This document shows, piece after piece, positions 18,327 through 28,329 of a stretch of DNA of 64,000 bases. The translations under genes were made by a program, and so were the position numbers. Source of the DNA: Candidatus Dormiibacterota bacterium (lineage in GTDB: Bacteria; Chloroflexota; Dormibacteria; Aeolococcales; Aeolococcaceae); the NCBI GenBank assembly GCA_003153505.1, contig PLZA01000052.1, forward strand, positions 1 through 64,000, read 5' to 3'. The notes under the pieces were generated by a model. It worked only from the letters and a program-made list of their open reading frames with translations, was not told the origin of the DNA and did not search any database. Within the stretch, counting starts at the first letter, position 1. Every line of letters starts with the position of its first letter.

Positions 18327-19014
18327 GCATCTCTCCCAGGCGCGCCACTGGCGGCTCCTGTCCGGCCGTGACATAGGCGGTGACCACGAGCGAGAGCAGG
18401 AGCACCTTGAGGGCATGGAAGGGCGCGGCCGCCGGCTGCTGCACCACCAGCCCGGAGAGGGCGATCCCATCGATGGCGCTCAGGATCGCGCCGGCGAGCT
18501 CGCGTGGAGCGACCAGCGAGTAGGCGGGCAATCGCCCCAGCACCTGGCGAACCTCGACCTCGATCTCATCGACCAGGTGGGTGCGAAGCCGGGCGCAGCG
18601 AACCCGCAGCGCCGGACTGCTCAGGCTGACGGTGTAGAGATCGAGGAGTAGGCGGAAGAACTCCGGCTGATCCGCGCAGCGGGCTTCCGCCTGGTCGAGC
18701 CCGGTGACGATCCGCTCGAGCGGATCGTCGACCTCGTCGACCACCGCCTTCCAGTCGGCGACCATCTGGCGCTCGGTGACGAGGACCACCTCGAGGAGCA
18801 GCTCCTCTTTGGATTCGAAGTAGTAGTGGAGGAGGCCCGGCGCCACCTTGGCCTCACGCGCGACGTCCTTGAGCGACGTCTCGGCATACCCCTGACGGCC
18901 GAGCACGGCGGCCGCGGCGCGGACGATCTGGCTTCTCCTGCCGGCCTCGTCGATGTCGGCACCCTGGACGGTGGTCCCCTCGTCGGTGGCGCCGATCGTG
19001 GCGATGTGTCTCAC
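18310..19014 (-). CDS. TetR family transcriptional regulator
   Basis: N-terminal HTH: QIVRAAAAVLGRQGYAETSLKDVAREAKVAPGLLHYYFESKEELL. Confidence 0.9.
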   Translation of the reverse strand: MRHIATIGATDEGTTVQGADIDEAGRRSQIVRAAAAVLGRQGYAETSLKDVAREAKVAPGLLHYYFESKEELLLEVVLVTERQMVADWKAVVDEVDDPLERIVTGLDQAEARCADQPEFFRLLLDLYTVSLSSPALRVRCARLRTHLVDEIEVEVRQVLGRLPAYSLVAPRELAGAILSAIDGIALSGLVVQQPAAAPFHALKVLLLSLVVTAYVTAGQEPPVARLGEMLSRHP

Positions 19015-19071
19015 GCGTTCAACCTGAGCGGCAATTCTAACCCGGCTGACGCGTTATGAACCAAGCCGATT

Positions 19072-19920
19072 TCAGTCGATCGGCTTGTGGAAACCGACAC
19101 CGATCGCGCCCGGCCCGCTGTGGCAGCCGACGACGGGGCCGACCACGGTCAGTGACGGTTCGCTCGAGACCAGGGGTCGCATCCGCTCGACGAGCTCGGC
19201 GGCGATCTGCGGGCGGTCGGCGTGGGCGATCACGACCTCGGCGCCGCCCCACGTCGCCGCCGCCTGCTTGCACTCCTCAACGAGCCGGTCGATCGCCCTT
19301 GGATAGGTCCTGACGCGACCGACCGGCTCGATGACGCCGTCGCGGATCTCGAGGATTGGCTTGATGTCGAGCATCGAGCCGAGCAGCGCCCGTGCCCCAC
19401 CGATGCGGCCGCCGCGGCGGAGATACTCGAGCGTTTCGACTGTGAAGAGCACCTTTTCGGTGCCGCGCACCGCAACTGCGGCCGCCTCCACCTGGTCGGC
19501 GTCACCTCCCGCCTCGACCGCCCGGACGGCCGCCTTGACGGCCGCGTAGTGTCCGACCGCCACGCTGCGCGTGTCGATGACACGGATGTCGAGCTCCGGA
19601 AGCGCGGCCTGCGCCTGGGTCGCCGACGTGTAGGTGCCGCTCAGGTCCGCGGAGATGGTCGTGCAGACGATCGATCCGCCGTCGGCGCCCAGCTCACGGA
19701 ACACCTCCTCGAATTCGGCCGGCGTCGGCTGGGAGGTGCGCGGGAACGGCCCGGGAGTGGCGAGGCGCGCGTAGAACTGCTCGGCGGTCATGTCCACGCC
19801 ATCCAAGTAGGTCTGATCGCCGAAGATGACCTTGAGGGGGACGACTCGCACCGTGTGGGCGGCCCGGAACGCGGGATCGAGGTCGGCGGTGCTGTCGCAC
19901 ACCAGATGGACTGACGGCAT
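19072..19920 (-). CDS. DegV family fatty-acid-binding protein
   Basis: VCDSTADLDPAF, TSQPTPAEFEEVF, VIDTRSVAVGHYAAVKAAV. Confidence 0.9.
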   Translation of the reverse strand: MPSVHLVCDSTADLDPAFRAAHTVRVVPLKVIFGDQTYLDGVDMTAEQFYARLATPGPFPRTSQPTPAEFEEVFRELGADGGSIVCTTISADLSGTYTSATQAQAALPELDIRVIDTRSVAVGHYAAVKAAVRAVEAGGDADQVEAAAVAVRGTEKVLFTVETLEYLRRGGRIGGARALLGSMLDIKPILEIRDGVIEPVGRVRTYPRAIDRLVEECKQAAATWGGAEVVIAHADRPQIAAELVERMRPLVSSEPSLTVVGPVVGCHSGPGAIGVGFHKPID

Positions 19921-19931
19921 GGCGCCGTAGC

Positions 19932-20795
19932 CTACCTCTCCGTCAGCAGTCTCGCCGGATCCTCGCCGTTGTCCTCGGCGATCAGCAGCGCTCCGAGCAG
20001 TGATCGCTCCTCTCCCAGGGTTCCGCGCGCGATCTCCGGCGGGGGCTGGAGGTGGAGGTAGCGCTGGACGGTCTCGAGCAGCGACGGCGAGAACCGGCTC
20101 CAACTGGCACAGACGCCGCCCCCGAAGATCACCACGTCCGGGTCGTACACCGCGGTGACGTTCACGGTGGCGAGCCCGATCCAGCGGCCGACGTCCACCC
20201 AGGCCTCGGGATCACTCAGCTGGTCGGCAGCGACCCCGTAGCGCCGGGCGATCGCCCGTCCGCTGGCGAGCGCCTCGAGACAGCCCGCGCCGCCGCAGTG
20301 GCAGGGCGGCCCACCGAGCCATGCCGGCCACAGCACCATGTGGCCCCCTTCGGTGTCGTGCCTGCCGACCACGATCCGCCCGTCGCGCACGATCCCGCAG
20401 CCGATGCCGGTCGACACGGTCCAGTACACGACCGTCCGGTGACCCGCGCCGGCGCCGAGTCGCGCTTCCGCGAGCGCCGCGCAGTTGGCGTCGTTCTCGA
20501 CCACCACAGGGCAGTCGAAGCGCTGGCCGAGCAGGTATGCCAGCTCCAGCCCGTGCCATGACGCAGGCATGCCCGGAGGATTGCGCAGCGCGCCCGCAGC
20601 CCGGTCGAAGGGTCCGGGTGCGGAGATCGCAATGGCTTCGGGAAGGACGCCGCCCATGACTCCCTCGATCAGCCCACGGAGCGTCGCCAGCGGCGAGTCG
20701 ACCGGTGTCGGGATCCGCCGGACGGTCCCGACCGCTGCGCCACGCCCCGCCGCGGCTGCGATCTTGGTGCCGCCGATGTCCAGGAGCGCGATCAC
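19932..20795 (-). CDS. ROK family sugar kinase/regulator
   Basis: IALLDIGGTKIAAA, VENDANCAALAEARLGAGAGHRTVVYWTVSTGIGCGI, zinc-type CHCGGAGCLEALASG; GTG start. Confidence 0.9.
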   Translation of the reverse strand: MIALLDIGGTKIAAAAGRGAAVGTVRRIPTPVDSPLATLRGLIEGVMGGVLPEAIAISAPGPFDRAAGALRNPPGMPASWHGLELAYLLGQRFDCPVVVENDANCAALAEARLGAGAGHRTVVYWTVSTGIGCGIVRDGRIVVGRHDTEGGHMVLWPAWLGGPPCHCGGAGCLEALASGRAIARRYGVAADQLSDPEAWVDVGRWIGLATVNVTAVYDPDVVIFGGGVCASWSRFSPSLLETVQRYLHLQPPPEIARGTLGEERSLLGALLIAEDNGEDPARLLTER

Positions 20796-20822
20796 GTGGC
20801 GATGATGCCTACACTCGCCGCC

Positions 20823-21587
20823 ATGCTGCTCGCGATCGATGTCGGAAACACCAACATCGTGGTCGGCGTCTTCGAGGGCGACCGGCTGACCGCGGACTTC
20901 CGGATCCACACCGATGACCGGTTCACGGGGGACGAGCTGGGTCTCGTGCTCATCGATCTCCTGGCCCGCCGCGACCTGGCGCCGGCACAGGTCACCGCCG
21001 TGGTGGTGAGCAGCGTGGTTCCCACACTCGCACGGAGCATCGACGAACTGTCCCACACCTACTTCGACACAGCGCCGATGATGGTCGGTCCTGGCACCCG
21101 GACAGGGATCCGCATCCAGTACGACGACCCCCGCCGGGTGGGTGCCGACCGGATCGCGAACGCGATCGCTGCGCACCATCTCTACAAGGGGCCCGCCATC
21201 CTGGTTGACTTCGGCACGGCCACGACGTTCGACGCCATCGACGCCCGGGGGGACTACCTGGGAGGTGCGATCGCGCCGGGGATCCAGCTCAGCCACGATG
21301 CGCTGGTGAGCCACGCGGCGATGCTGATCCGGGTGGAGCTCACGGCGCCGGCGGAGGCGATCGGCCACTCGACCACGGGGAGCATGCAGTCGGGGATCGT
21401 CTTCGGCTACGTCGGACTCGTCGAGGGCCTGGTTGCCCGTTTCCGGAAGGAGATGGAGGGCGAGCCCAAGGTGATCGCCACCGGCGGGCTTGCGCCGTCG
21501 CTGGCTCCGCTGATCCCGGCGATCGACATCGTGGACGAGCTGCTCACCCTCCACGGGCTGCGGCTCATCCACGAGCAGAATCGCTAG
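20823..21587 (+). CDS. coaX: Type III pantothenate kinase
   Basis: MLLAIDVGNTNIVVGVF, GADRIANAIAAHHLYKGPAILVDFGTATTFD. Confidence 0.94.
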   Translation: MLLAIDVGNTNIVVGVFEGDRLTADFRIHTDDRFTGDELGLVLIDLLARRDLAPAQVTAVVVSSVVPTLARSIDELSHTYFDTAPMMVGPGTRTGIRIQYDDPRRVGADRIANAIAAHHLYKGPAILVDFGTATTFDAIDARGDYLGGAIAPGIQLSHDALVSHAAMLIRVELTAPAEAIGHSTTGSMQSGIVFGYVGLVEGLVARFRKEMEGEPKVIATGGLAPSLAPLIPAIDIVDELLTLHGLRLIHEQNR

Positions 21588-21618
21588 ACGGGGCAGACCC
21601 GCCCCGTACCATGAGGCG

Positions 21619-22659
21619 ATGGCAGTCGCGGCGACCGCACTCCGCTCGCTTCGGATCGGCCGGCTCGAGCTCTCCTCGCCGGTGCTCGTGGCCCCGATGG
21701 TCGGCATCACCGACGCGCCGTGCCGAGCGCTCTGCAGGGAGTTCGGCGCCGGCCTCGTCTCGACCGAGATGGTCGCCGCTGAGGCGATCGTCCGCAGCAC
21801 CGACGCGGCGCTCCACCTCCTCGATTTCCCGGGTGGCGTGTCGCCGGTGGCAGCCCAGCTCGTCGGCTGCGATCCCGCGGTCATGGCCGACGCTGCGCAG
21901 GTCTGTGTCGAGCGCGGAGCGGTCCTCGTCGACGTCAATCTGGGCTGCCCGGTGTCAAAGGTCGTGAGCCGCGGGAGCGGGGCGGCCCTCGCTCGAGATG
22001 TGCGCGCGACCGCTCGGGTGGTGTCGGCGATGGTCGATGCGGTCCGGGTGCCGGTGACCGTGAAGATGCGCCTCGGCTGGGATGCATCCACCATCAATGC
22101 ACCTGAGCTCGCCCACGCGCTCGAGGAGGCGGGCGTGGCGGCGGTGACCGTGCACGGCCGGACCCGCGGCCAGAAGTACGAAGGGACCGCCGACTGGGCC
22201 GAGATCGCCCGGGTCAAGGAGGCGGTCGGCGTTCCGGTCTTCGGGAGCGGCGACGTCGAGGACGTCGAGACGCTGGCCGATCGCATCGAGTCTGGGACGG
22301 TCGACGGGGTGGTGATCGCCCGCGGGATGCTCGGCAACTTCTGGTTCGTGCGCCAGGCGGTTCACCGCCTGGCGACCGGGAGCCGGCTTCCCGATCTCGA
22401 TTTCGCCGATCGCATCGCACTCGCCCGACGCCATCTCGACATGCTCTGCTCGTACCACGGCGAGACCCGGGCGCTGCGAATCGGCCGCAAGTACGTGGCG
22501 TGGACGATTCGCGGATGCGCCGGTGCAGCGCGTCTTCGGGCGGAGGTCCAGACCATGGACACGCGCGAGCGACTCGACGCGCTGCTCGACCGCGCACTGG
22601 CGGCGGGGCCGCGACCCGAGGGATGGTTCCGCCCGGTGTTCGTCAGCGGCGAAGGCTAG
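21619..22659 (+). CDS. dusB: tRNA-dihydrouridine synthase
   Basis: LVAPMVGITDAPCRALCREFGAGLVSTEM, VDVNLGCPVSKV, VHGRTRGQKYEGTADW. Confidence 0.93.
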   Translation: MAVAATALRSLRIGRLELSSPVLVAPMVGITDAPCRALCREFGAGLVSTEMVAAEAIVRSTDAALHLLDFPGGVSPVAAQLVGCDPAVMADAAQVCVERGAVLVDVNLGCPVSKVVSRGSGAALARDVRATARVVSAMVDAVRVPVTVKMRLGWDASTINAPELAHALEEAGVAAVTVHGRTRGQKYEGTADWAEIARVKEAVGVPVFGSGDVEDVETLADRIESGTVDGVVIARGMLGNFWFVRQAVHRLATGSRLPDLDFADRIALARRHLDMLCSYHGETRALRIGRKYVAWTIRGCAGAARLRAEVQTMDTRERLDALLDRALAAGPRPEGWFRPVFVSGEG

Positions 22660-22675
22660 GCCGGCAAAGAAGAAG

Positions 22676-22702
22676 GGCGCCTCTGGAAACCAGAGACGCC
22701 CC
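22676..22702 (+). terminator. Stem-loop terminator downstream of dusB
   Basis: GGGCGCCTCTGG-AAA-CCAGAGACGCCC near-perfect hairpin just after the dusB stop; no strong T-run. Confidence 0.55.
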
Positions 22703-22889
22703 GAGAGGGGGGGCAGTAATAGAGATCCCCGCAGTGACCTCGCGACGGATCATATGAACCGGAGCCATTTCCGTCAAGGAATAACGACAAGTTGTTACGC
22801 CGCGTTCTACATTGCTCGCCTATACTCCGGGCTCCGCAGAGCGGAGGTCGCTGGATACCCCGCCCAAATCTCCTCGTACAGGGAATTGA

Positions 22890-23351
22890 ATGGACAAACC
22901 TGTGTTGCTCACGCGAGACGGTCTCGTCAAGCTTGAGAACGAATTGGAAGAATTGCGCACGGTGCGTCGCTCCGAGGTGGCCGAGCGCATCAAGTACGCC
23001 AAGGACTTCGGCGACCTCTCGGAGAATGCCGAATACGATGAGGCGAAGAACGAGCAGGGAATGCTCGAGGGTCGCATCCTCGTCATCGAGAACATGCTCC
23101 GCAATGCCGTCATCATCGAAGAGGGCAGCGAAAGCGGCATCGTGAGCGTCGGCACCACGGTCGACGTCAAGGACGACTTCGGGAAGCAGACCCTCACGAT
23201 TGTCGGACCTGCTGAGGTCGACGTTGCCGAAGGCCGGATCTCGATGGAGTCGCCCGTCGGCAAGGCGTTGCTCGGTCACAGCGTCGGTGACACGGTCGAC
23301 GTGGTCAGTCCGGGGGGCTCCCGCCAGATCAAGATCGTCAAGATCAACTAG
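22890..23351 (+). CDS. greA: Transcription elongation factor GreA
   Basis: KLENELEELRTVRRSEVAERIKYAKDFGDLSENAEYDEAKNEQG. Confidence 0.95.
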   Translation: MDKPVLLTRDGLVKLENELEELRTVRRSEVAERIKYAKDFGDLSENAEYDEAKNEQGMLEGRILVIENMLRNAVIIEEGSESGIVSVGTTVDVKDDFGKQTLTIVGPAEVDVAEGRISMESPVGKALLGHSVGDTVDVVSPGGSRQIKIVKIN

Positions 23352-23408
23352 GGCGCGCTCCGGCGCGTCTCGCGCACGCGGCGAGCCCTGCCGGGGAAGA
23401 TAGGCCGC

Positions 23409-24953
23409 ATGCCATCTGACGACCTCTTCGCTGAACGCAGGCGAAAGATCGACGAGCTCGCCGCGCGCGGGATCCCGTCCTACGGTGTCGACTTCGTGCC
23501 GAGCGCGACCATGGACGAGGCGCGCCTGCGGCTCAACACCTACGAGGCGGAGCATCCCGGCGCGGACGTCGACGCCGCGGATCGTCCGGTGGTTGCGGTT
23601 GCCGGTCGCATCATGCAGCTCCGCGACCTCGGTGGCGCGGCATTCGCGCATGTCGAGGACGAGTCCGGGCGTCTGCAGGCGTGGTTCCGAGCGGACCGCG
23701 ATGGCGGCGCGCACGCGATCGTCGGTCTGCTCGACCTCGGCGACATCGTGGGGATCACCGGCCCGATGACGCGCACGCGACGCGGCGAACCGAGCGTGCT
23801 CGTGGACACCGTGACGCTGCTCGTCAAGGCGCTGCATGCACCGCCCGAGAAGTTCCACGGACTCCAGGACCAGGAGACGCGATACCGCAAGCGCTACCTC
23901 GACCTGCTGAGCAACGCCGCGCAGCGACGCCATTTCGCCACACGCACTCGGCTGCTTCGCGCGTTGCGAGCGACGCTCGATCAGCGCGGCTTCCTCGAGG
24001 TCGAGACACCGATCCTGCAGCCGATTCCCGGCGGCGGGCACGCGCTTCCTTTCGAGACCCACTGGAACGCACTCCACACCGATGTGTACCTGCGCATCGC
24101 GATCGAGCTGCACCTGAAGCGTCTGATCGTCGGCGGGTTCGCGCGCGTGTATGAGATCGGCCGCGTGTTTCGCAATGAGGGTCTTTCGCCGCGCCACAAC
24201 CCCGAGTTCACGATGCTCGAGGCATATCAGGCGTATGCGACATATGACGATATGCGCGAGCTCACCGAGGCGCTGATCACCGCGGCCGCCAACGCGGCCG
24301 GACCGCAGGTCGCGGAGGACGAGGAGGGGGGAAGCGCACCCTGTGAAGATCCACTCCTGCGCACCGCATTCGGACGGTCGCTCGACCTCCGACCGCCGTA
24401 TCGCGCCGCAACCATGGTCGATCTCGTCCTCGAGCACACGGGCATCGACGCGCGTGCGTCATGGGGCGGCATGCATGCCGCCGCTGCGGCGATCGGCGTC
24501 GAGGTGGGCGGCGCGCTTGGACCGGGAGCAGTGCTGCTCGAGGTCTACGAGCAGCGTGTGGAGAGCGATTTGTGGGATCCGACATTCGTGCTCGACTATC
24601 CGGCCGAGGTGAGCCCGCTGGCGCGACGGCGTCGCGACGATCCTCGTTTCGTGGAGCGTTTCGAGCTGATCGTCGCCGGTCGCGAGCTCGCCAATGCGTT
24701 CAGCGAGCTGAATGATCCGCTCGACCAGCGGGCGCGCTTCGAGGAGCAGGCGCGACTGCGCGCCGCCGGCGACGCGGAGATCCCGCCGATCGATGAGGAC
24801 TTCCTCGAAGCCATCGAGGTGGGCATGCCGCCCGCAGGCGGCCTTGGTGTCGGCGTCGACCGGCTGGTGATGCTGCTCACCGACTCTGCGACCATCCGCG
24901 ATGTGTTGCTGTTCCCGACCATGCGTCCCCAGCAGCGGGGCGGCGCCTCCTGA
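23409..24953 (+). CDS. lysS: Lysyl-tRNA synthetase, class II
   Basis: YRKRYLDLL, FLEVETPILQPIPGGGHALPFETHWNAL, RVFRNEGLSPRHNPEFTMLEAYQAYATY, GVDRLVMLLT. Confidence 0.94.
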   Translation: MPSDDLFAERRRKIDELAARGIPSYGVDFVPSATMDEARLRLNTYEAEHPGADVDAADRPVVAVAGRIMQLRDLGGAAFAHVEDESGRLQAWFRADRDGGAHAIVGLLDLGDIVGITGPMTRTRRGEPSVLVDTVTLLVKALHAPPEKFHGLQDQETRYRKRYLDLLSNAAQRRHFATRTRLLRALRATLDQRGFLEVETPILQPIPGGGHALPFETHWNALHTDVYLRIAIELHLKRLIVGGFARVYEIGRVFRNEGLSPRHNPEFTMLEAYQAYATYDDMRELTEALITAAANAAGPQVAEDEEGGSAPCEDPLLRTAFGRSLDLRPPYRAATMVDLVLEHTGIDARASWGGMHAAAAAIGVEVGGALGPGAVLLEVYEQRVESDLWDPTFVLDYPAEVSPLARRRRDDPRFVERFELIVAGRELANAFSELNDPLDQRARFEEQARLRAAGDAEIPPIDEDFLEAIEVGMPPAGGLGVGVDRLVMLLTDSATIRDVLLFPTMRPQQRGGAS

Positions 24954-26209
24954 TGCTGCCGATACAGCGCATCCGCGACGACCCGGATTCGGTTCGCGAC
25001 GGTGCGCGCCGGAAAGGCGAGACTGCGCCGATCGACGAGCTGCTCGCCGTCGACGCCGAGGCGCGCAGCCTCAGAACGACGGTCGAGCAGGCGCGCGCCG
25101 AGCAGCGAGCCGCATCGGCGGCGATGCGCGGCAAGCCGTCCGATGATGAGCGCGCAGCGCTGACCGCGCGCAAGCAGCGCATCCAGGAGGATGAGGCGCG
25201 ACTGGCCGAGCTCGATCAGCGCGTCGACGCGCTCCTCCTCGAGGTGCCGAATCCCCCCCACGAGAGTGTGCCCGACGGCGGCGGTCCCGAGGACAATGTG
25301 GTTGCGCGCACGTGGGGCGACGCACCGGGCTTCGGCTTCGAGCCGCTGCCGCACTACGAGATTGGCGAACGCCTCGGGGTCTTCGATTTCGAGCGCGCCG
25401 TGAAGATCAGTGGCTCGCGCTTCGTGGTGCTGCGCGGCGACGGCGCGCGGCTGCAGCGCGCGTTGACGTCCTTCATGCTCGACGTCGCCCGCGAGCACGG
25501 CTACAGCGAGGTGGCGCCCCCATTCCTGGTGCGACGCGAGGCGATGGTGGGCACCGCGCAGCTGCCGAAGTTCGAGGACGAGGCGTACCACGCCGACGAC
25601 GGACTCTTTCTCATCCCCACCGCCGAGGTTCCGTTGACCAACCTCTACGCCGGTGAGATTCTCGACGCGGCGCAGCTGCCGATGGCGCACGTCGCGCTCA
25701 CACCGTGCTGGCGTCGCGAGGCCGGGGCTGCGGGGAAGGACACACGCGGGTACATCCGCCTGCACCAGTTCGAGAAGGTCGAGATGGTTCGCTTCACCAC
25801 CCCTGAAGCATCACTGGACGAGCTCGAGCTGCTCACCTCGCATGCTGAGCACGTGCTCCAGCGGCTGGGTTTGCATTACCGCGTGCTGCTCATGTGCACT
25901 GGTGACCTCGGCTTCGCCCAGTGGAAGAAGTACGACGTCGAGGTGTGGGCACCTGGGCTGCGCCAGTGGCTCGAGGTTTCCTCGTGCTCGGTCTTCGCCG
26001 ACTTCCAGGCGCGACGCGCCAACATCCGGTACCGCTCGGCCCCTGGAGAGAAGCCCCGCCACGTGCACACGCTCAACGGAAGCGCGCTCGGTGTGCCGCG
26101 CACGTTCGATGCGCTCCTCGAGACCTACCAGCAGGAGGACGGCACCGTCGTCATCCCGGAACCGCTGCGTGGATATCTCGGTGGGCTGGATCGTCTGATC
26201 GCCCCGTGA
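24953..26209 (+). CDS. serS: Seryl-tRNA synthetase
   Basis: LPKFEDEAYH, LIPTAEVPLTNLYAGEIL, TPCWRREAGAAGKDTRGYIRLHQFEKVE. Confidence 0.95.
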   Translation: MLPIQRIRDDPDSVRDGARRKGETAPIDELLAVDAEARSLRTTVEQARAEQRAASAAMRGKPSDDERAALTARKQRIQEDEARLAELDQRVDALLLEVPNPPHESVPDGGGPEDNVVARTWGDAPGFGFEPLPHYEIGERLGVFDFERAVKISGSRFVVLRGDGARLQRALTSFMLDVAREHGYSEVAPPFLVRREAMVGTAQLPKFEDEAYHADDGLFLIPTAEVPLTNLYAGEILDAAQLPMAHVALTPCWRREAGAAGKDTRGYIRLHQFEKVEMVRFTTPEASLDELELLTSHAEHVLQRLGLHYRVLLMCTGDLGFAQWKKYDVEVWAPGLRQWLEVSSCSVFADFQARRANIRYRSAPGEKPRHVHTLNGSALGVPRTFDALLETYQQEDGTVVIPEPLRGYLGGLDRLIAP

Positions 26210-26685
26210 TCAACAGCGACATCGACCCGGCCTGGCTCAACGATCGCAGCGAATTCCAGCAGAACTGGGTGCACGGGCTGCGCAATCCGTCGGGCCTCCA
26301 TTTGCAGTACGAGCTCGACGGCGCCCTTGTGTTCACGCACTGGACGCCCGGCGACGACCATGCGGGCTTTCCCGGCTTTGCCCATGGCGGCATCATCAGT
26401 GCGGTACTCGACGACGTGATGGGTCGCTGTTCGGCGCTGCACCGCCACTGGGTGGTCACCGGGCGTCTCGAGGTCCGCTATCGCCACGCGGCGCCGCTCG
26501 GAACTCGCCTCCGTGTCGAAGGCCGCATCACCCGGCTCCTCCGGCGCGCGCTCCACACCGAAGGCCGCGTCCTGCTCCCCGATGGCGGCGTGGTCGCCGA
26601 GGCGACGGGCACCTACCTCCCGCTGTCGGATGAGTTGCGCCGCCAGATGGTCGCCGCATGGCCCGGGTTCGAGGAGTTCCTCTGA
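26206..26685 (+). CDS. PaaI-like hotdog-fold thioesterase
   Basis: FPGFAHGGIISAVLDDVMG hotdog helix; GTG start overlaps serS stop. Confidence 0.82.
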   Translation: MINSDIDPAWLNDRSEFQQNWVHGLRNPSGLHLQYELDGALVFTHWTPGDDHAGFPGFAHGGIISAVLDDVMGRCSALHRHWVVTGRLEVRYRHAAPLGTRLRVEGRITRLLRRALHTEGRVLLPDGGVVAEATGTYLPLSDELRRQMVAAWPGFEEFL

Positions 26686-26921
26686 CGCCGGGCAGTCGGC
26701 GCCCTAGCTGGGGAGCGTCGCCCGATTGGCGCGCCGGCGCGCGCGGAATCTCGCCTCCGCCGTCGCTCGCGCGACCTCCTCGATGACAGTGGCCTCGGCG
26801 GAGTGCCCCCAGAAGCCGTGCGACCCGCAGGGACTCAGTCATGCACCATGGCAGTCAGCACCTCGATCGACACGCCCAAGAGCGTGCCAGATTCCCATGC
26901 ACTCCCCGTAGAGTGGTGGCG

Positions 26922-27545
26922 ATGCCCGAGGAGCGCGAGATCAAGATCCCGGTCGATATGGCATTTGTGCTCCCCGACCTCGATGGCGTCGTTGACGGCA
27001 CGCATGCGCTGGACCGCGGCACTGTTGAACTGTCCGCGACGTACTGGGACACTGATGACCTGACGCTCCTCCAGGCCAAGCTGGGGCTGCGCCATCGGAG
27101 CGCGCCGGGCGAACCCGGCAAGTGGACGCTCAAGGCGGGCGCCCGCATGGTCGGGCACGCCGTGTCGCGCGAGGAGACGGACTTCGCCGGCCCCCCCGAC
27201 GAACCGCCTCAGGCGGCTCTCGACGTTGTCCGCCAGGAGGTTGGCGACGTCTCGCTGCATCCGGTCGCGCAACTGGTGACCGACCGGCATACGGTCGATC
27301 TCGTGGTGGGGGGCACGCGCCGTGCCGAGGTCGCCGACGACCGGGTGTCTATCCGATTCGGCGACACCACGGTCCAGACCTTCCGTGAGGTCGAGGTGGA
27401 GCTGTTCGACGCCGACCAGTCGCTGATCGATGCGGTCATGTCCCGGCTGCGGAGCGCGGGGGTGGGTGAGCCGGACAGCACACCGAAGTATGTGCGCGCA
27501 CTCCTGGCGCTCGGACACCACGTGCCCGGCCACGCGGACGGCTGA
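26922..27545 (+). CDS. CYTH domain-containing protein
   Basis: MPEEREIKIPVD (ExExK-type start), YWDTDDLTLLQAKLGLRHR. Confidence 0.82.
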   Translation: MPEEREIKIPVDMAFVLPDLDGVVDGTHALDRGTVELSATYWDTDDLTLLQAKLGLRHRSAPGEPGKWTLKAGARMVGHAVSREETDFAGPPDEPPQAALDVVRQEVGDVSLHPVAQLVTDRHTVDLVVGGTRRAEVADDRVSIRFGDTTVQTFREVEVELFDADQSLIDAVMSRLRSAGVGEPDSTPKYVRALLALGHHVPGHADG

Positions 27546-27822
27546 CCGTGAGCCAGCCTGCTCGCCGGGAGCGGAGAGAGACGTAGCCCGCTCGACGCGG
27601 GCTGCGCTCCCGTCCGGTGGGCCCGCCCACTAGCCACCATCCCCCTGGCTGGCAACCCCCCTCAGTTGTGGCCCCTGGGCGAGCATCCTGACGGCGCCCG
27701 CTCGAGAAGGTGGATCGGCCATGCGTGGACTTCACCGTTATTTACCCTCAGCAAACAAACATTTGCCGCGGGGCGCCTCTGAGCCCTTTGGATCCCTCTC
27801 CGTCGCGAGTAAAGTCGGCAGC

Positions 27823-28329
27823 GTGACGTTAGCTGCGAAAGTAAAGCCGGAAGCCCCGAACAGCGACTTCTTTCAGGACGCCACGATCCACGATCTGCGC
27901 CTCGCGGCGATGTTCCGTCGTGGGTTCCGCCAGGCGATGATCCAGATCAACCGATCGCTGGCGCAGCACGATCTGAGCCCGCTCCAGTACCACCTCCTGC
28001 TCGAGGCAGGCGCCGCCGGAACCGAGGGCTGCGTGCAGGGCGACCTCGCCGAGCTCATCCAGGCACCCGAGGCCCGTGTGTCCGTGATGGTGCACGAGCT
28101 GAATGCGCGTGGCCTGGTGCGGACGCTCCGGTCAGCTCCCGACCGGCGGATGGTTCGTGTCGGACTCACCGAGGCCGGCTGCAGAGTCGTCGAAGCTGCG
28201 CTCCACGCGCAGCGCGCCGCGCTCCACGAGCTTGCCCAGGACTTCGACGTACCGGGTGTGGCGCAGATGCTCCGCGGAGCGGTGCAGCTATACCTCGGGG
28301 TCGATATTGCCGAGGAAGGCCGCCTCTAG
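27823..28329 (+). CDS. MarR family transcriptional regulator
   Basis: LSPLQYHLLLEAGAAG...GDLAELIQAPEARVSVMVHELNARGLVRTLRSAPDRRMVRVGLTEAG; GTG start. Confidence 0.85.
   Translation: MTLAAKVKPEAPNSDFFQDATIHDLRLAAMFRRGFRQAMIQINRSLAQHDLSPLQYHLLLEAGAAGTEGCVQGDLAELIQAPEARVSVMVHELNARGLVRTLRSAPDRRMVRVGLTEAGCRVVEAALHAQRAALHELAQDFDVPGVAQMLRGAVQLYLGVDIAEEGRL

Noticed and set aside
20796-22337. N-terminal extension of the 801-aa minus ORF opposite coaX and dusB
   Set aside because: Only the part below 20795 matches ROK kinases; the extension is antisense to well-supported genes.
22656-24437. 593-aa minus ORF opposite greA/lysS
   Set aside because: Antisense to two strongly conserved genes; crosses the dusB terminator and has no motif support.
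26704-26842. Small minus ORF between the thioesterase and CYTH genes (...HSAEATVIEEVARATAEARFRARRRANRATLPS)
   Set aside because: Plausible helical peptide, but no canonical start codon in that frame and no homology that I recognise.
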